DNA from: Chromera velia | Lineage: Eukaryota > Sar > Chromeraceae | Reading direction: 5' to 3' | Assembly: GCA_018398765.1 (NCBI GenBank) | Contig: JAHBMJ010001435.1 | Coordinates: forward strand, 1-31,012 | DNA: 31,012 nucleotides | In this document: in pieces, positions 9,301 through 17,549 of the stretch | Layout: each line of letters starts with the position of its first letter | Position numbering within the stretch: position 1 is the first letter of the stretch | Made by a program: the position numbers and the translations under genes | The notes under the pieces: model-generated | Seen by the model: only the letters and a program-made list of their open reading frames with translations | Databases searched by the model: none | Told to the model about the DNA's origin: nothing

Positions 9301-12222
9301 GGGGAAGTGGTCTTTCATGTGGATACGACGAATTAAGCAAAGGGGACAGAGGGACATCGGCTTTCTTGCGTGAGTGTAAAGAGGGGCCGTGCAGCCAGCT
9401 AAGCAATTAAGCACTGACTGGTTCTTGTCAGAGGGCGGGCCTTTTGTTCAGAGAGTCGGATGCATGCATTAATGGGCGAACGAGCAAGGTCCCTATGTGT
9501 AAAGGGGGTTTAAGAGCACCGACTGTTTTGGGGGGGGAGCTGAATATGCCCCCAGTTTTCCTTTGCGTCTTTTCCGATTTGTTCCCTTTCTTTTGTGACT
9601 TTCTTTTCAATTCAACTGCGTCCTCATTCTTCAACATCTCATCAATCAAGCTATTGAGTCGAGAGGCTGACCGACCGCTTGTGCAGTCACGCCTGGCACT
9701 GTGGTCGGTGACGTCTGGCTGTTGGAGTTCCCGAGGCCCAGTTGCCCCTCCGAATTGTCACCCCACACCATCACGGAGCCATCAGACATCAGCGCCATGC
9801 TGTGGTCCCCGGCTGCATGCATGCGCACACGTACGTGCATGGTGGTTGTGTATGGATTGGGAATGAAACCCCATGTAGCCATACACAAAGGCACACAATC
9901 GCCCTCTCCCTCCTCTCTCCCTCCATCCATCCCCCCAAAACGCACGATCGTACACATGCATTCGCACGAGCCCTCTTTCTCTCTCTCTCACTGATAGGAC
10001 GACACAAGTCCAAACAGAACAGTCTCAGAAAGGGTGCCGAATTGACACTTTTGTAATCAATGTTTGTGTAGCTTGCGCCGCACATTTTTGAAGGGAAATG
10101 GCGTCTCTCTGATGCGTTCAAACATCTTTGCATCTGATAGAGAAGCGAAATTGGAAGATGACACGAACACCCATGCACCCCACCTGCTGCAATGGCGACG
10201 ACGCCAGACGCAATTGCGAGTTGGGGCGTGTCTCTATCGTTGGTGTTCCCGATGCCGAGTTGTCCGTTGTCGTTTTTCCCGAAAGAGTAGACCTTCCCAC
10301 TGGCAGTCAGGGCAAGAGTGTATTTTTCCCCCAGTGCCACGTCGACAAAAGTTTCGCCACTCACCGTAATCTGCACGCGTCCTTCCTTAAGTGGTTTGTC
10401 TAGGGGAAGACCTATTCGTAGGATAACGCGGATTGCAGTTTTGAGCACCGTTCACTAGACTCAGTCAGTCAGATAGGGAGCTTATCTACGCGGAACAGGA
10501 GATGATTCATCGTGAGCCCGAACGCGCACACGCAGAGAGAGAAAAAAAAAGAAAGAAAGAAAGAAAGAGACAAGGTACGTACGTGTCGACTGAACAAACC
10601 TGAACGGGCTCTTCCTCCGTGTCGTCATCGTTATTTCCCAGTTGCCCGTCCCCCCCATCCCCCCACATGTACAGGAGCCCCCCGTCAGTCACGGCGCCTG
10701 TGTGTTCCTTCCCTGCCGAGGCCTTGATGAAGTTCTTTGAGTTCACAGACCCCCCAACCTTCTTGGGGGACTCCTGGTCGTTGGTGTTGTCGTGCCCTGT
10801 CAAATGCCTCGTAGGTTGGTTGGAAAGAACGGGAGGCAGACACAGGCAGACGGGAAAGGAGGGAAGGAAGGGAGAGAAGGACGGATGAATGGCATGCAAA
10901 GGACAAAAGCAGCTAGGGAGGGGAGAGTTCGAAGGAGCAAGAAGGGAAATCGGGAAGAATGGGAGAGAAATACCACCCATAGAAGCAAAGTACGAGCTCA
11001 ATGTCTCGATCATAAATTGCTAATGTGTATGCATGTCTGCATGTATGTGGTCAAAAATTGACACTCGGGTGGCACAAAAGTAAATTTCTCTACAGAACGC
11101 GTTCGGACACATTTGTCCATTTAGATCCCCTCACAGACACTTTGGAGCACAGCACAGAGTGAGGGAGAGTATATGTGGGGAGTCTTGTTCCTTGTTTCCT
11201 TCCTTTCTTCATTTCGTCTCGAGAACTGAGGACGGTTTCTCCTTTGTGGTACGCGCAGGCCAGGCACTGGAAGACAGATCAGAACTGTTCAACTCCCCTT
11301 CGCCTCTCCCATGCATATATGCATGCATGCATCCAGGGACTGACCGAGCTGTCCTGCAGTCAGAAGGCGCAGCAGGAGGCAGGCAACCGTTTGCATAGAC
11401 AGATTCGGATGCAGACAGGCAGGCAGGCAGTCCGCATACTGTGAAAGAAGAAAGTGTACAGAACACAGAAGGCACAGGAAACAAAATTGAAGGAAGACGC
11501 CTTGCCAGTAAGAAGAGCTCCGGTGCCTGTGACCCGAGAGGCAGCTGAGCGAGTAGTCAGAGTATAAACACATCGATAGATGGAAAAGACTCCAAAGAGC
11601 AAAAGTGAAGTCTCCGCTGGACGCCAGCCTTTGATCGACTGACCTGAGCCTCCTTTCCCCCACGTCCAGATTTTTCCATTTGTTGCCAGTCCCACTGTGT
11701 GATGGTCTCCACACCCCACGCTCACAAAGGACGCAGCTGAGATAAGTTGCGGGGAGTTACGATCGTTTGTGTTTCCAATTCCGAGCTGCCCGTCCCCGTT
11801 CTTCCCCCATGTATACAAATTTCCCGAACTGTCAATGGCCGCACTATGTTCCCACGCACACCCAGTCACAATGTTACTGAGTGTGCTGACTTGCTCAAAG
11901 TCATTCCTGTCCGTGGTGTCCCCGAGTCCAAGCTGCCCCTCTGAATTCTTTCCAGCAGTGTACCTGAAAGAAGAGAGACATGGACCATCGTGAGGAGATT
12001 CGCGTCTATTAATGTAAATGTGTATACGTCTCGAGCAACGGTTCAAACTTACAGGTTGCCACTGCTGTCGATGACTGCACTGTGCTCCTTCCCTGCGAAA
12101 GTCGATGCTGCAGAAAGGGCCGATGCTGCGTGGTTGATAAAAGTAGAAAGGACAACGAAAAGCCCCACGCGACTCCCCGCTTGCTGAGGGGCACAAGGGA
12201 GACCAATCCAAAAGTCCGGCAT
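214..12222 (-). CDS. Secreted RCC1-propeller / EGF-repeat protein, 28 exons, about 1260 residues
   Basis: The exon model, 5' to 3' on the minus strand, is 12053-12222, 11644-11963, 10600-10796, 10184-10370, 9676-9812, 8992-9121, 8520-8654, 8078-8203, 7654-7767, 7332-7445, 6921-7034, 6559-6684, 6062-6184, 5713-5835, 5373-5495, 4960-5085, 4623-4745, 4337-4459, 4039-4161, 3766-3888, 3415-3537, 3040-3165, 2726-2848, 2235-2360, 1757-1879, 1414-1427, 751-879, 214-375. Every intron is GT-AG, all phases match, and the total is 3783 nt, divisible by three. Order of parts: signal peptide, seven RCC1 blades, EGF x2, CPAGT x3, EGF x14, and a tail of about 100 residues with no membrane segment. The product is therefore probably secreted. 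Propeller and EGF modules both suggest protein or glycan binding; no enzyme motif is visible. In alveolates EGF proteins are often adhesins, but that role is inference here. The 14-nt exon and the two C-terminal exons are the least certain parts. Confidence 0.85.
391..503. repeat. 46-bp purine-rich tandem repeat in the last intron
   Basis: A GA-rich unit starting CAGGGAGAGAGAGGGGG begins at 391, 437 and 483, an exact 46-bp period with about 2.4 copies. It lies in the intron between exons 28 and 27, on the pyrimidine side of the acceptor when read on the minus strand. Confidence 0.9.
751..879 (-). CDS. Exon 27: acidic C-terminal segment
   Basis: The acceptor CTCTTGCAG is followed by 43 open codons reading [20 protein letters not shown]..., then an Ala- and Glu-rich helix-like stretch ([17 protein letters not shown]). 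The exon is phase 0 to 0 and ends at a GTCAGA donor of the same GTC type as many other introns here. The composition looks coding, but no known domain is recognised. Reading on through the donor reaches a stop at 727-729, an alternative end of the gene. Confidence 0.65.
1414..1427 (-). CDS. Candidate 14-nt microexon (exon 26)
   Basis: The last EGF exon leaves in phase 1 and the next good coding block (751-879) enters in phase 0, so a linking exon of 3n+2 nt is needed. The bases at 1427-1414, minus strand, lie between a pyrimidine-rich tract ending TGTGCAG and a consensus GTGAGT donor. They convert phase 1 to phase 0 and encode AAGPP. The fit makes the whole gene divisible by three. No other candidate was found in 880-1756, but microexons are easy to over-call. 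Confidence 0.5.
1757..6684 (-). CDS. Array of fourteen EGF modules (exons 12-25)
   Basis: Exons 6559-6684, 6062-6184, 5713-5835, 5373-5495, 4960-5085, 4623-4745, 4337-4459, 4039-4161, 3766-3888, 3415-3537, 3040-3165, 2726-2848, 2235-2360 and 1757-1879 are each 123 or 126 nt, and each encodes one complete six-Cys EGF module. All start and end in phase 1, so modules can be added or lost without shifting frame. Most start with (D/N)-(I/V/L)-(D/N)-EC; three (5713, 4337 and 3766) and their neighbours in that family use DQC. The C-x-D/N-x4-F-x-C-x-C signature is kept, which supports calcium binding and possible Asp/Asn hydroxylation. Near-identical groups are 5713/4337/3766, 5373/3415, 4960/3040 and 4623/4039. 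Confidence 0.92.
6921..7767 (-). CDS. Three Cys-rich CPAGT modules (exons 9, 10, 11)
   Basis: Exons 7654-7767, 7332-7445 and 6921-7034 are each 114 nt (38 codons), phase 1 to 1. Each encodes LC-(A/S)-x-(N/D)-[14 protein letters not shown], then (G/N)-DD-x-SG-x-x-T-x-CD. This resembles the TNFR/ephrin-receptor-like (GCC2_GCC3-type) repeats common in surface proteins of protists and algae. Each module has four cysteines. The third has PND instead of AGD. They are inserted as a block of three between EGF modules 2 and 3. Confidence 0.8.
8078..8654 (-). CDS. EGF modules 1 and 2 (exons 7 and 8)
   Basis: Exon 7 (8520-8654) reads [15 protein letters not shown]... and is the only 135-nt EGF exon, with a short Ser linker from the propeller. 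Exon 8 (8078-8203) reads [17 protein letters not shown]... Both have six cysteines, the calcium-site (D/N)-x-(D/N)-E start and the C-x-D-x4-F-x-C-x-C hydroxylation signature. Both begin and end in phase 1. Exon 8 is nearly identical to exon 12 (6559-6684), so one is a recent copy of the other, placed on opposite sides of the CPAGT modules. Confidence 0.9.
8992..12107 (-). CDS. RCC1-type beta-propeller region (end of exon 1 to exon 6)
   Basis: Seven RCC1-like repeats can be read across exons 1-6. Each has a small-G-x-x-H-(S/T) strand followed by a W/A-G-K-N/D-x-x-GQLG-x-G loop. Examples are [57 protein letters not shown] and [10 protein letters not shown]. Seven is the number in the classic RCC1 propeller. 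The third blade lacks the usual QLG at the exon 2/3 junction (GKGGSG joined to HDNTNDQ). The exon borders are not phase-symmetric, unlike the EGF exons downstream. RCC1 itself is a nuclear Ran exchange factor, but a signal peptide and attached EGF modules argue for an extracellular propeller here. A nuclear role would need the signal-peptide call to be wrong. Confidence 0.85.
12053..12222 (-). CDS. Exon 1: start codon, signal peptide and beginning of RCC1 blade 1
   Basis: The ATG at 12222-12220 opens a frame with a polar stretch of about 18 residues, a hydrophobic core ([11 protein letters not shown]) and an Ala/Ser-rich stretch ([10 protein letters not shown]) that suits signal peptidase cleavage. 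It runs straight into the RCC1 motif [15 protein letters not shown]. The exon ends at a canonical GTAAGT donor in phase 2, and exon 2 completes the Leu codon and continues [16 protein letters not shown] chose this start because it is in the RCC1 frame and gives a signal peptide without another intron. The ORF is short because its frame closes just inside the intron. Confidence 0.75.
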
Positions 12223-12927
12223 GCCCTTATGATCAGATACTAATGTGTATGTGCGGTCTATGTATATATGCCCTCAAGAAACATTTTCCCTCTTGATTTG
12301 CACTGTGCACTGCCTTCATTGACTACAGGCGTGCTGCATTTGTGCTCTGTGCATACGGGCTCCCTCCCCACACGGCATCCTGTGATTCCTGTATAGAGGA
12401 AAACTTCGCTTTGGTTCATGAATTAAGGTCAGTCATGCACAGCATGCATGTGCTGAGAATGAGAGTGAGATTGGCGTACGCGCGCCCCGCGCCGCCGCAC
12501 TAGTCGCGCAGGCGCCCGCCGCCCCGCGCCGCCGCACTCGCTGCGCAACGTACTATATATATATATAGCGAGCCATGCATGGCGCGCCGCCCCCGGGCCG
12601 GCGAAACTATATTGCAGCCATCAGATGCATGGCATCAGCTTAATTATAGGGCATCTGATCGACAGACGATCGACAGCATCTGACAGCTAAATAGAGTCTT
12701 TTCAATAGACTGCTCTGGGCGGGCAGTTCTGCACTGACAGATCTATTCTCAGTATGGTATGGCAGGCAAAATGATGTTGCTACCGGCTTTCGTGTTTTGA
12801 TTAATGCATGGGATTTGTCTGATTTCCTTGCGCGTCCAGCCCCACAACCTTACAGGACACACCCGGCTGCCGTCTCCGGCTAGGTGTCCGGTATCCGTGT
12901 ATCGCAGTCTCTTCGAGAAACTGAAGG
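12223..12927. other. Divergent intergenic region upstream of the propeller/EGF gene and the endonuclease ORF
   Basis: No ORF with coding character was seen. The region separates two divergent starts (12222 minus, 12928 plus), so it should hold both promoters. It contains a GC-rich island (about 12476-12600), a (TA)n run at about 12552-12566 and ATGCATG palindromes. Confidence 0.6.
12476..12600. promoter_or_regulatory. GC-rich island, possible bidirectional promoter
   Basis: About 125 bp of very high GC in otherwise balanced or AT-rich DNA. It includes a 17-bp direct repeat (CCCCGCGCCGCCGCACT at 12485-12501 and 12522-12538), a short TA run and CCATGCATGG. It lies between divergent starts, about 260 bp from one and 330 bp from the other. 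A promoter role is inferred from position and composition only. Confidence 0.35.
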
Positions 12928-13797
12928 ATGCCGTTCATTCGAAAGTATCGAATCAATCACGGGTATTTCAGAGACGGAATATGCAGTAGAAACGGGGCTT
13001 GGCTGTGGGGCGCAGTGATGTCTGACGGATATTTGGGTCCTAATTACCTCGCCTGGGGCCAGAAACATATTGACTGCAATTGGTTGGCAAGTATTCGAAA
13101 AGAACTGGGCTCTGATCATCCAATTCGTTTCTATTATTCTTCTGGGATGTTTCAAGCACGTTTCAAGCCACACTCAACAGAACTTGTACGAGGTGCTCGT
13201 AAGATTCTTGGGTGCGAGCCAGGCAGAAAATCTTGGGATGTGAGAATGCCGAAAGACATGGATCCCTCATTTCTTCCTGAGTTGGTGAGGGCAATATTCG
13301 AGGGCGACGGGTGTGCCGGCTTCTCAAAAGCAAACCCTCTTCTCGCATTTTCATCAGCAAATCCCTTATTACTGAAACAAATAAGGAATGGGATCGGGGA
13401 ACAAGTATTGAACGGGAGCTACAGCAGCACCAATATCTACGCACAGCGAAGCAACTGTTTTGATTTGCGGTACACCAGGAAAGACCAGGTGAATGCAATT
13501 GCTGCGTGGATGTACCCCTTAATGGATGATGAAGCGAGATGGGCGGAGCATGGATACATGGCTCGCAAAGTGGACCGGCTAAGACTGATCAAGAGACTCT
13601 CTGAACGTGGCGTTTTCACGGTTCCCGAGAGGCAGGGAATGATCGATGCTCACCGACGGAAAGAACAAGTAGATGCAGCGAACCATCTGCAGTACCTGAG
13701 AGCACTGGCGCGCATGGGGTCAGCTTTTGACGGCTACGATGAATATCTGGGCATCGAGAATTTTGGATTTGGGCCCAGTTTTCAAGCAGGCTCGTGA
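12928..13797 (+). CDS. LAGLIDADG homing-endonuclease-like protein, intronless, 289 aa
   Basis: The single open frame contains two LAGLIDADG-type helices, each ending in an acidic residue. Residues 24-36 read AWLWGAVMSDGYL (Asp33) and residues 119-129 read LVRAIFEGDGC (Asp127). Two motifs about 90 residues apart match single-chain enzymes that cut DNA as a pseudo-dimer. The C-terminal part has the expected FDLRYTRKDQVNAIAAWMYP segment. The N-terminal KYRINHGYF resembles the short motif preceding the first helix in free-standing members of viruses, phages and organelles. The frame is complete with no stops, so the gene is recent or under selection. It lacks introns, in contrast to the neighbouring genes, and is not inside an obvious group I intron or intein. 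Free-standing copies in nuclear genomes are uncommon, so transfer from a large DNA virus, phage or organelle is plausible but unproven. Confidence 0.8.
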   Translation: MPFIRKYRINHGYFRDGICSRNGAWLWGAVMSDGYLGPNYLAWGQKHIDCNWLASIRKELGSDHPIRFYYSSGMFQARFKPHSTELVRGARKILGCEPGRKSWDVRMPKDMDPSFLPELVRAIFEGDGCAGFSKANPLLAFSSANPLLLKQIRNGIGEQVLNGSYSSTNIYAQRSNCFDLRYTRKDQVNAIAAWMYPLMDDEARWAEHGYMARKVDRLRLIKRLSERGVFTVPERQGMIDAHRRKEQVDAANHLQYLRALARMGSAFDGYDEYLGIENFGFGPSFQAGS

Positions 13798-14523
13798 CCA
13801 CCGTGTGTAGGCAAGCACTGTGACAGCCATGCATGTGTTCGATTTAATGAAAGATGCGCAAAGAATTTAGCAAGCATAAGTAAATCTGTACAGCTTGTTT
13901 TGTCCCTGTGTCTCTGTATATCACTCTATGTGTCAAAGGATTGTCAAAGGGTAGGTTAAAGGGTTGGAACCTCAGTAGAAGACACCCAGTATACACCAAA
14001 GAAGGTGATCTAGACAACAAGGAAAACAGAGCTAGACAGATAGAAACAGAGATCATCTGGAGTCCGTTCGTTTGTCCGCTAATCGGTCCTTGTTCTAGTC
14101 CTTGTTGGTTTTTACCAATCTTTGATGGTCTTCTATCTGTTTCTTCTCAGACCCTTCGAAATTTATCTCTTTGACCTTATAAATATTTATTTTTGTAAAA
14201 TTACAGTGAAATATAGTTTTAGACTGCGGTCGCTTCAGTTTTTAAACAATGTTTAACTAAAATAGTTGGTAACGAGAATACTGAATTTTTTCTAGAATTT
14301 TTTAAGTCATGAATCTAGTATTGTAGGGCCCGGGTCGGCATTCAATTAAGTTAAATTTTGGTACTCATTTTTGCTAACATTTTTGTTGGTACTTACCAAC
14401 TTAGAGCTAGACTTAGAGTCTGTGACACTGTTACTCTGTTCAAACTTTAGCTTTAAAACATGTACGTCTACATTTTTTTTCTAAGCTTTTTTTTTTTATT
14501 TAATACAAATTACTAGACAACCC
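13798..14523. other. AT-rich region without a gene
   Basis: Follows the stop of the endonuclease ORF. No coding frame, inverted repeat or RNA gene was recognised. AT content rises from about 14160 onward towards the inverted-repeat element. Confidence 0.6.
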
Positions 14524-14539
14524 TGCATGCAGGTAACTA

Positions 14540-15951
14540 AGATTTTACAGGATTTTAGCCCAGGATTTTAGCGGATTTTATGGAATTTTGGTCAGGATTT
14601 TAGCGGATTTAGGCGGATTTTGCCCAGGATTTTGCCGGACTATTTCTCCAGGATTTTAGAATCTAAAATCCTGGCTCTAGGGAAAAGAGGCAGTCAGGAT
14701 GGCTGACGGCCATCCCCCTGAAGGAACACGGAATGAATCTCAGCCCAGACGAATTCCAGGATGCGATGACAATCCGATATTAGGGGAGGGTAGAGGGGGA
14801 GAAGAGCAGATATGAGGGATGTAGGGGAAGGTGGAGTCTGCAACACGTCTTTAACTGCCCAGTGGGGGGACTGCCCACGCTGTGACATGACGAAGTCAAC
14901 CGCACATGGGCAAGTCTAGCAGTGGAAGCATACCCCGCGGGAGCGGTTTACGCAAAGGAGCCGATCATTAGGGAGGAAGGGGAGGTGCAGGGATGTCCGA
15001 CGCTAAGGGGGGACTTCCAAGTCTGAGGGGCCTATGCTCTACAGAGGCTGGCAATTTTTGATACCAGGGTAATAAACCTACATGCCGCCTCGAGGGAGAA
15101 GGTGACGTGGACTTAAGCCCTCAAAGCAGCAGTAGAAGAAAAGAAGAGGAAACATCTGCAGGCAAGCGTGGACAGAGGGTGCGACTTCACCCCACTCATG
15201 AGTGCGGTCGACGGGACGATGGAGGGGGAGGCGAAGATATTATTGAAGAGGGTGGCAGAGCAATTGAGTGAGAAATGGGGGCAACATGTGAGTAAAACGT
15301 ACGGCCAGATCCGAGCCCGACTGCAGATTACCCACCTGAAAGCGGCAAGCGCGTGTATTCGGGGGACCAGAGGAGTGCAGGGGGAGGGCTGGGAGGAAGG
15401 AGGAGTAGGCAGTACGCTGGTCATGACTGAGGGATAGGAAGTACTTAGCAAATGCCGAAGAAGGCATTCGGATGGAGAAGCGTTAAGTATGAGGTCGCAT
15501 GAGAGAGAGAGCTAGCAGTAAGAGCAGTAATCAGGACAGAAAGAAGAGACGAAAGACGTATAGGCCAGATGCTAGAAACAAACTTTGGCTCTAGAGATTA
15601 TAAAGACTAAAATCCAGGATCCTAGGATTTTAGAAATGAATGTCAGGATTTTATGGGATTTTATGGGATTATATCTTTCCCGTAAAATCCCGTAAAAATA
15701 ATAATTTAAAATCTCATATAATCCCGTAAAATCCTGTATAATCAATCCCATAAAATCCTAGGAAGAGGCTAGGATTTTAGCTTTCTTTCAGGATTTTAGA
15801 TTCTAAAATCCTAGGTCTAGGGATTATATTTTTAACGTTAAGAGTCCAGCAGAATCCTGGGTAAAATCTGCCAAAATCTGCTAAAATCTTGGCCAAAATC
15901 CTGTAAAATCCGCTAAAATCCTGGGCTAAAATCCCGTAAAATCCTGCATTA
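14540..15951. mobile_element. Inverted-repeat element rich in GGATTTTA, carrying a decayed RT tail
   Basis: The left arm (about 14540-14642) and the reverse complement of the right arm (about 15836-15951) share a long run of GGATTTTA-based sequence, including the exact 17-mer AGCCCAGGATTTTAGCG, and both end in GGACT. This gives TIRs of about 100-115 bp at roughly 80% identity by eye. Each arm is followed inside by a hairpin (14648-14674, CCAGGATTTTA with its complement; 15790-15812). No clear target-site duplication was found, so the ends are approximate. The inside holds a pseudogene of reverse-transcriptase origin. The element may be a DNA transposon that captured the fragment, or an unusual retroelement. 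Confidence 0.6.
14697..15437 (+). pseudogene. Decayed C-terminal region of a reverse-transcriptase-type retroelement protein
   Basis: One reading frame runs through the whole segment, broken only by stops at 14781 (TAG), 14883 (TGA), 15024 (TGA) and 15114 (TAA). It begins GWLTAIPLKEHGMNLSPDEF, has a C-x-G...QHVFNC-x-x-GG zinc-binding-like motif, then FDTRVINLHA and [18 protein letters not shown], and ends in [10 protein letters not shown]. This order matches the region after the RT domain in retroelement-like proteins of protists and invertebrates (W-L-x-A-x-P, L-x-x-x-E-F, C-x-G...H...C..GG, FD-x-R-V-x-N, FTPL, CIRG). The RT domain itself is absent. Two of the stops sit where CGA would encode Arg. 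The match is from memory of the family pattern, not a search. Confidence 0.6.
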
Positions 15952-16058
15952 TATATGAAAAAAATATCTGACTGACCGATCGTATTTGTTCTAAGTAGCC
16001 AACCTGGAATCTCTCTAGAAGGAGTTGAAAGATGAACGACCAGACGAACAGACCTTTG
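15952..16058. other. Short spacer between mobile elements
   Basis: AT-rich start, then unassigned sequence up to the first 60-bp direct repeat. No gene seen. Confidence 0.5.
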
Positions 16059-16118
16059 CGTAGATACACGTAAGTAGAAGTCGTAGTCCTATATGTTAGC
16101 CCCTATGTATGCTCAACA
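16059..16118. repeat. 60-bp direct repeat, copy 1
   Basis: Matches 17181-17240 with only three differences seen by eye; copy 1 has T where copy 2 has C at each. The two copies bracket the gag remnant, so they may be remains of long terminal repeats or a duplicated boundary. The repeat contains ACACGTAAGTAG, a good splice-donor match. A candidate acceptor (CTGCTTGCAG, ending near 16172) follows copy 1. Confidence 0.8.
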
Positions 16119-16231
16119 AACTGGTTAGCAGAGCATTTTCTTTCTGACGGCCTCATTAGTATCTGCTTGCAGCCATTTCGGGTACCACTCGCTCTGGCCA
16201 GAGATACCTCAACCAGGCGCTTCCAACAAAC

Positions 16232-17185
16232 ATGGAGGAAGCCGAGCAGCAGATGTCGGGCGGACCTCCAGATCCAGCAGCCCTGCAGGTACAGATCGAT
16301 GCTTTGCAGGCATAGTTACAGCAGAGAGATGCAGATCTTGCTGCAGCCCAGCAGGCCCAGCAGCAGCTGACCCAGCAACTCGCATAAACCCAGCAGCAGC
16401 AGGCACCGCAGGCACCCCAACATCAGCAACAGCAGCAGCAGCAGCAGTAGACAGGCCAACACGGACAGGCCCAAGCATCTCCCCATGTTGACATGACCAA
16501 GTTCAAGGCTCTCGACGTCCGGAGAGTCATGGAGCCATTCAAGAAGGGGGAAGACGACCCCGTGGTTTGGATGTCCATCTTCATGAAGAAGGTGAGGAAT
16601 GGGAATCTGAACGTGGAGGAGTGTAAAGTCCTGTTTGAGAGGCATGCGGAGGGAGTGGAAGTTTGAGAGTGGATGGCCAAGAACGCGCACCAATACACCA
16701 CCATCGAAGAGTTCGAGCAGGCGTTCTTGGACAGATTTATGCTCACCGAAGCCGAGAGCCAGCAGGCAGTGTATGAGCTGTCTCAACTCAAGCTCTCCCC
16801 CACAGGTGACTTTGACGCGCATGTCAAGGTCTTCGAAGCCAAAATGAGGGTCGCCCAACCCGGGTACGAGATCAACGCTCGTATGCTCCCCTTCCTCGGG
16901 ACCCTCTATCCCTCGCTCTCTATGGAAATCACCACAGAGACTGCCCACAAAGAGTATGCCAAGCTGATCCTTCGAGTACTGTTCTTTCATCAACAGGAGC
17001 AAAAGAAAGGACCAAATCCATCTGCCAAGATGGCCCCAGCCACAAAGTCTGCCGATGACGTCAAGCAACTGCGTGCTCAAATCTCTTCTCTGCAGTCCAG
17101 TATCGACTCACTGCAGAGACATGGCAGTACCCTAAGAAGTGTCGGCTGCCCTGCAGCAGTCGATGGCGGCATCGTTTGGACGTAG
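16232..17185 (+). pseudogene. Decayed retrotransposon Gag-like gene
   Basis: A single frame starts at ATG 16232 and ends at TAG 17183-17185. It is broken by stops at 16313 (TAG), 16385 (TAA), 16448 (TAG) and 16664 (TGA), with no frameshifts. The N-terminal part is Gln-rich (QQAQQQLTQQ, then a Q run), followed by MEPFKKGEDDPVVWMSIF and a capsid-like helical region with YTTIEEFEQAFLDRF. That last motif is typical of Ty3/gypsy-type Gag (retrotransposon gag family). The C-terminus has a coiled-coil-like LRAQISSLQSSIDSLQ. No zinc knuckle, protease or RT follows, so the element is cut short. The first three stops all lie in Gln-rich sequence, consistent with CAG or CAA changed by C to T. Confidence 0.75.
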
Positions 17186-17240
17186 ATACACGTAAGTAGA
17201 AGTCGTAGTCCTATACGCTAGCCCCTACGTATGCTCAACA
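17181..17240. repeat. 60-bp direct repeat, copy 2
   Basis: Second copy of the repeat at 16059-16118. It overlaps the last codons of the gag frame. It keeps C at the sites where copy 1 has T. Confidence 0.8.
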
Positions 17241-17549
17241 TGCAGTCTTCGAAGTTAATAAACTTTTTTAAACCTTTTAAAGCCAAAATTTAGTAACATT
17301 TCTAATAATTTCTAAGCTGACCAAAAATTTGTATATGTTAGCGTATGTTTGACTTTTAAATTAAGGCCGAATTTTGGAGTTATCTTAACTTTTGAGGTCA
17401 AGTGCAGACACTAGTGGTAGGGGGGTAACATGAGCACACGCCATGCGACTACATGTACATGCATAATAAAAACTTCAATCATCAATCATTAACAGAAGTC
17501 TCAAATTCGAGTCTTAATCATCAAATTATAATTACAAACTACAAAACTC
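17241..17549. other. AT-rich region without a gene
   Basis: Contains short ATCATCAATCATTAAC-type repeats and no coding frame. Nothing further could be assigned. Confidence 0.5.

Noticed and set aside
12009-12206. Minus-strand ORF starting [11 protein letters not shown] with a hydrophobic stretch, as an alternative signal peptide
   Set aside because: It is out of frame with the RCC1 exon and no donor links it. The ATG at 12222 is in frame and needs no intron.
16232-17185. A ciliate-like code with TAG/TAA read as Gln, suggested by stops within Gln-rich gag sequence
   Set aside because: The same frame also has a TGA, the RT-tail frame has TGA where Arg is expected, and the intact genes of the window use TAA and TGA as ordinary stops. 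Mutation of a dead element explains it better.
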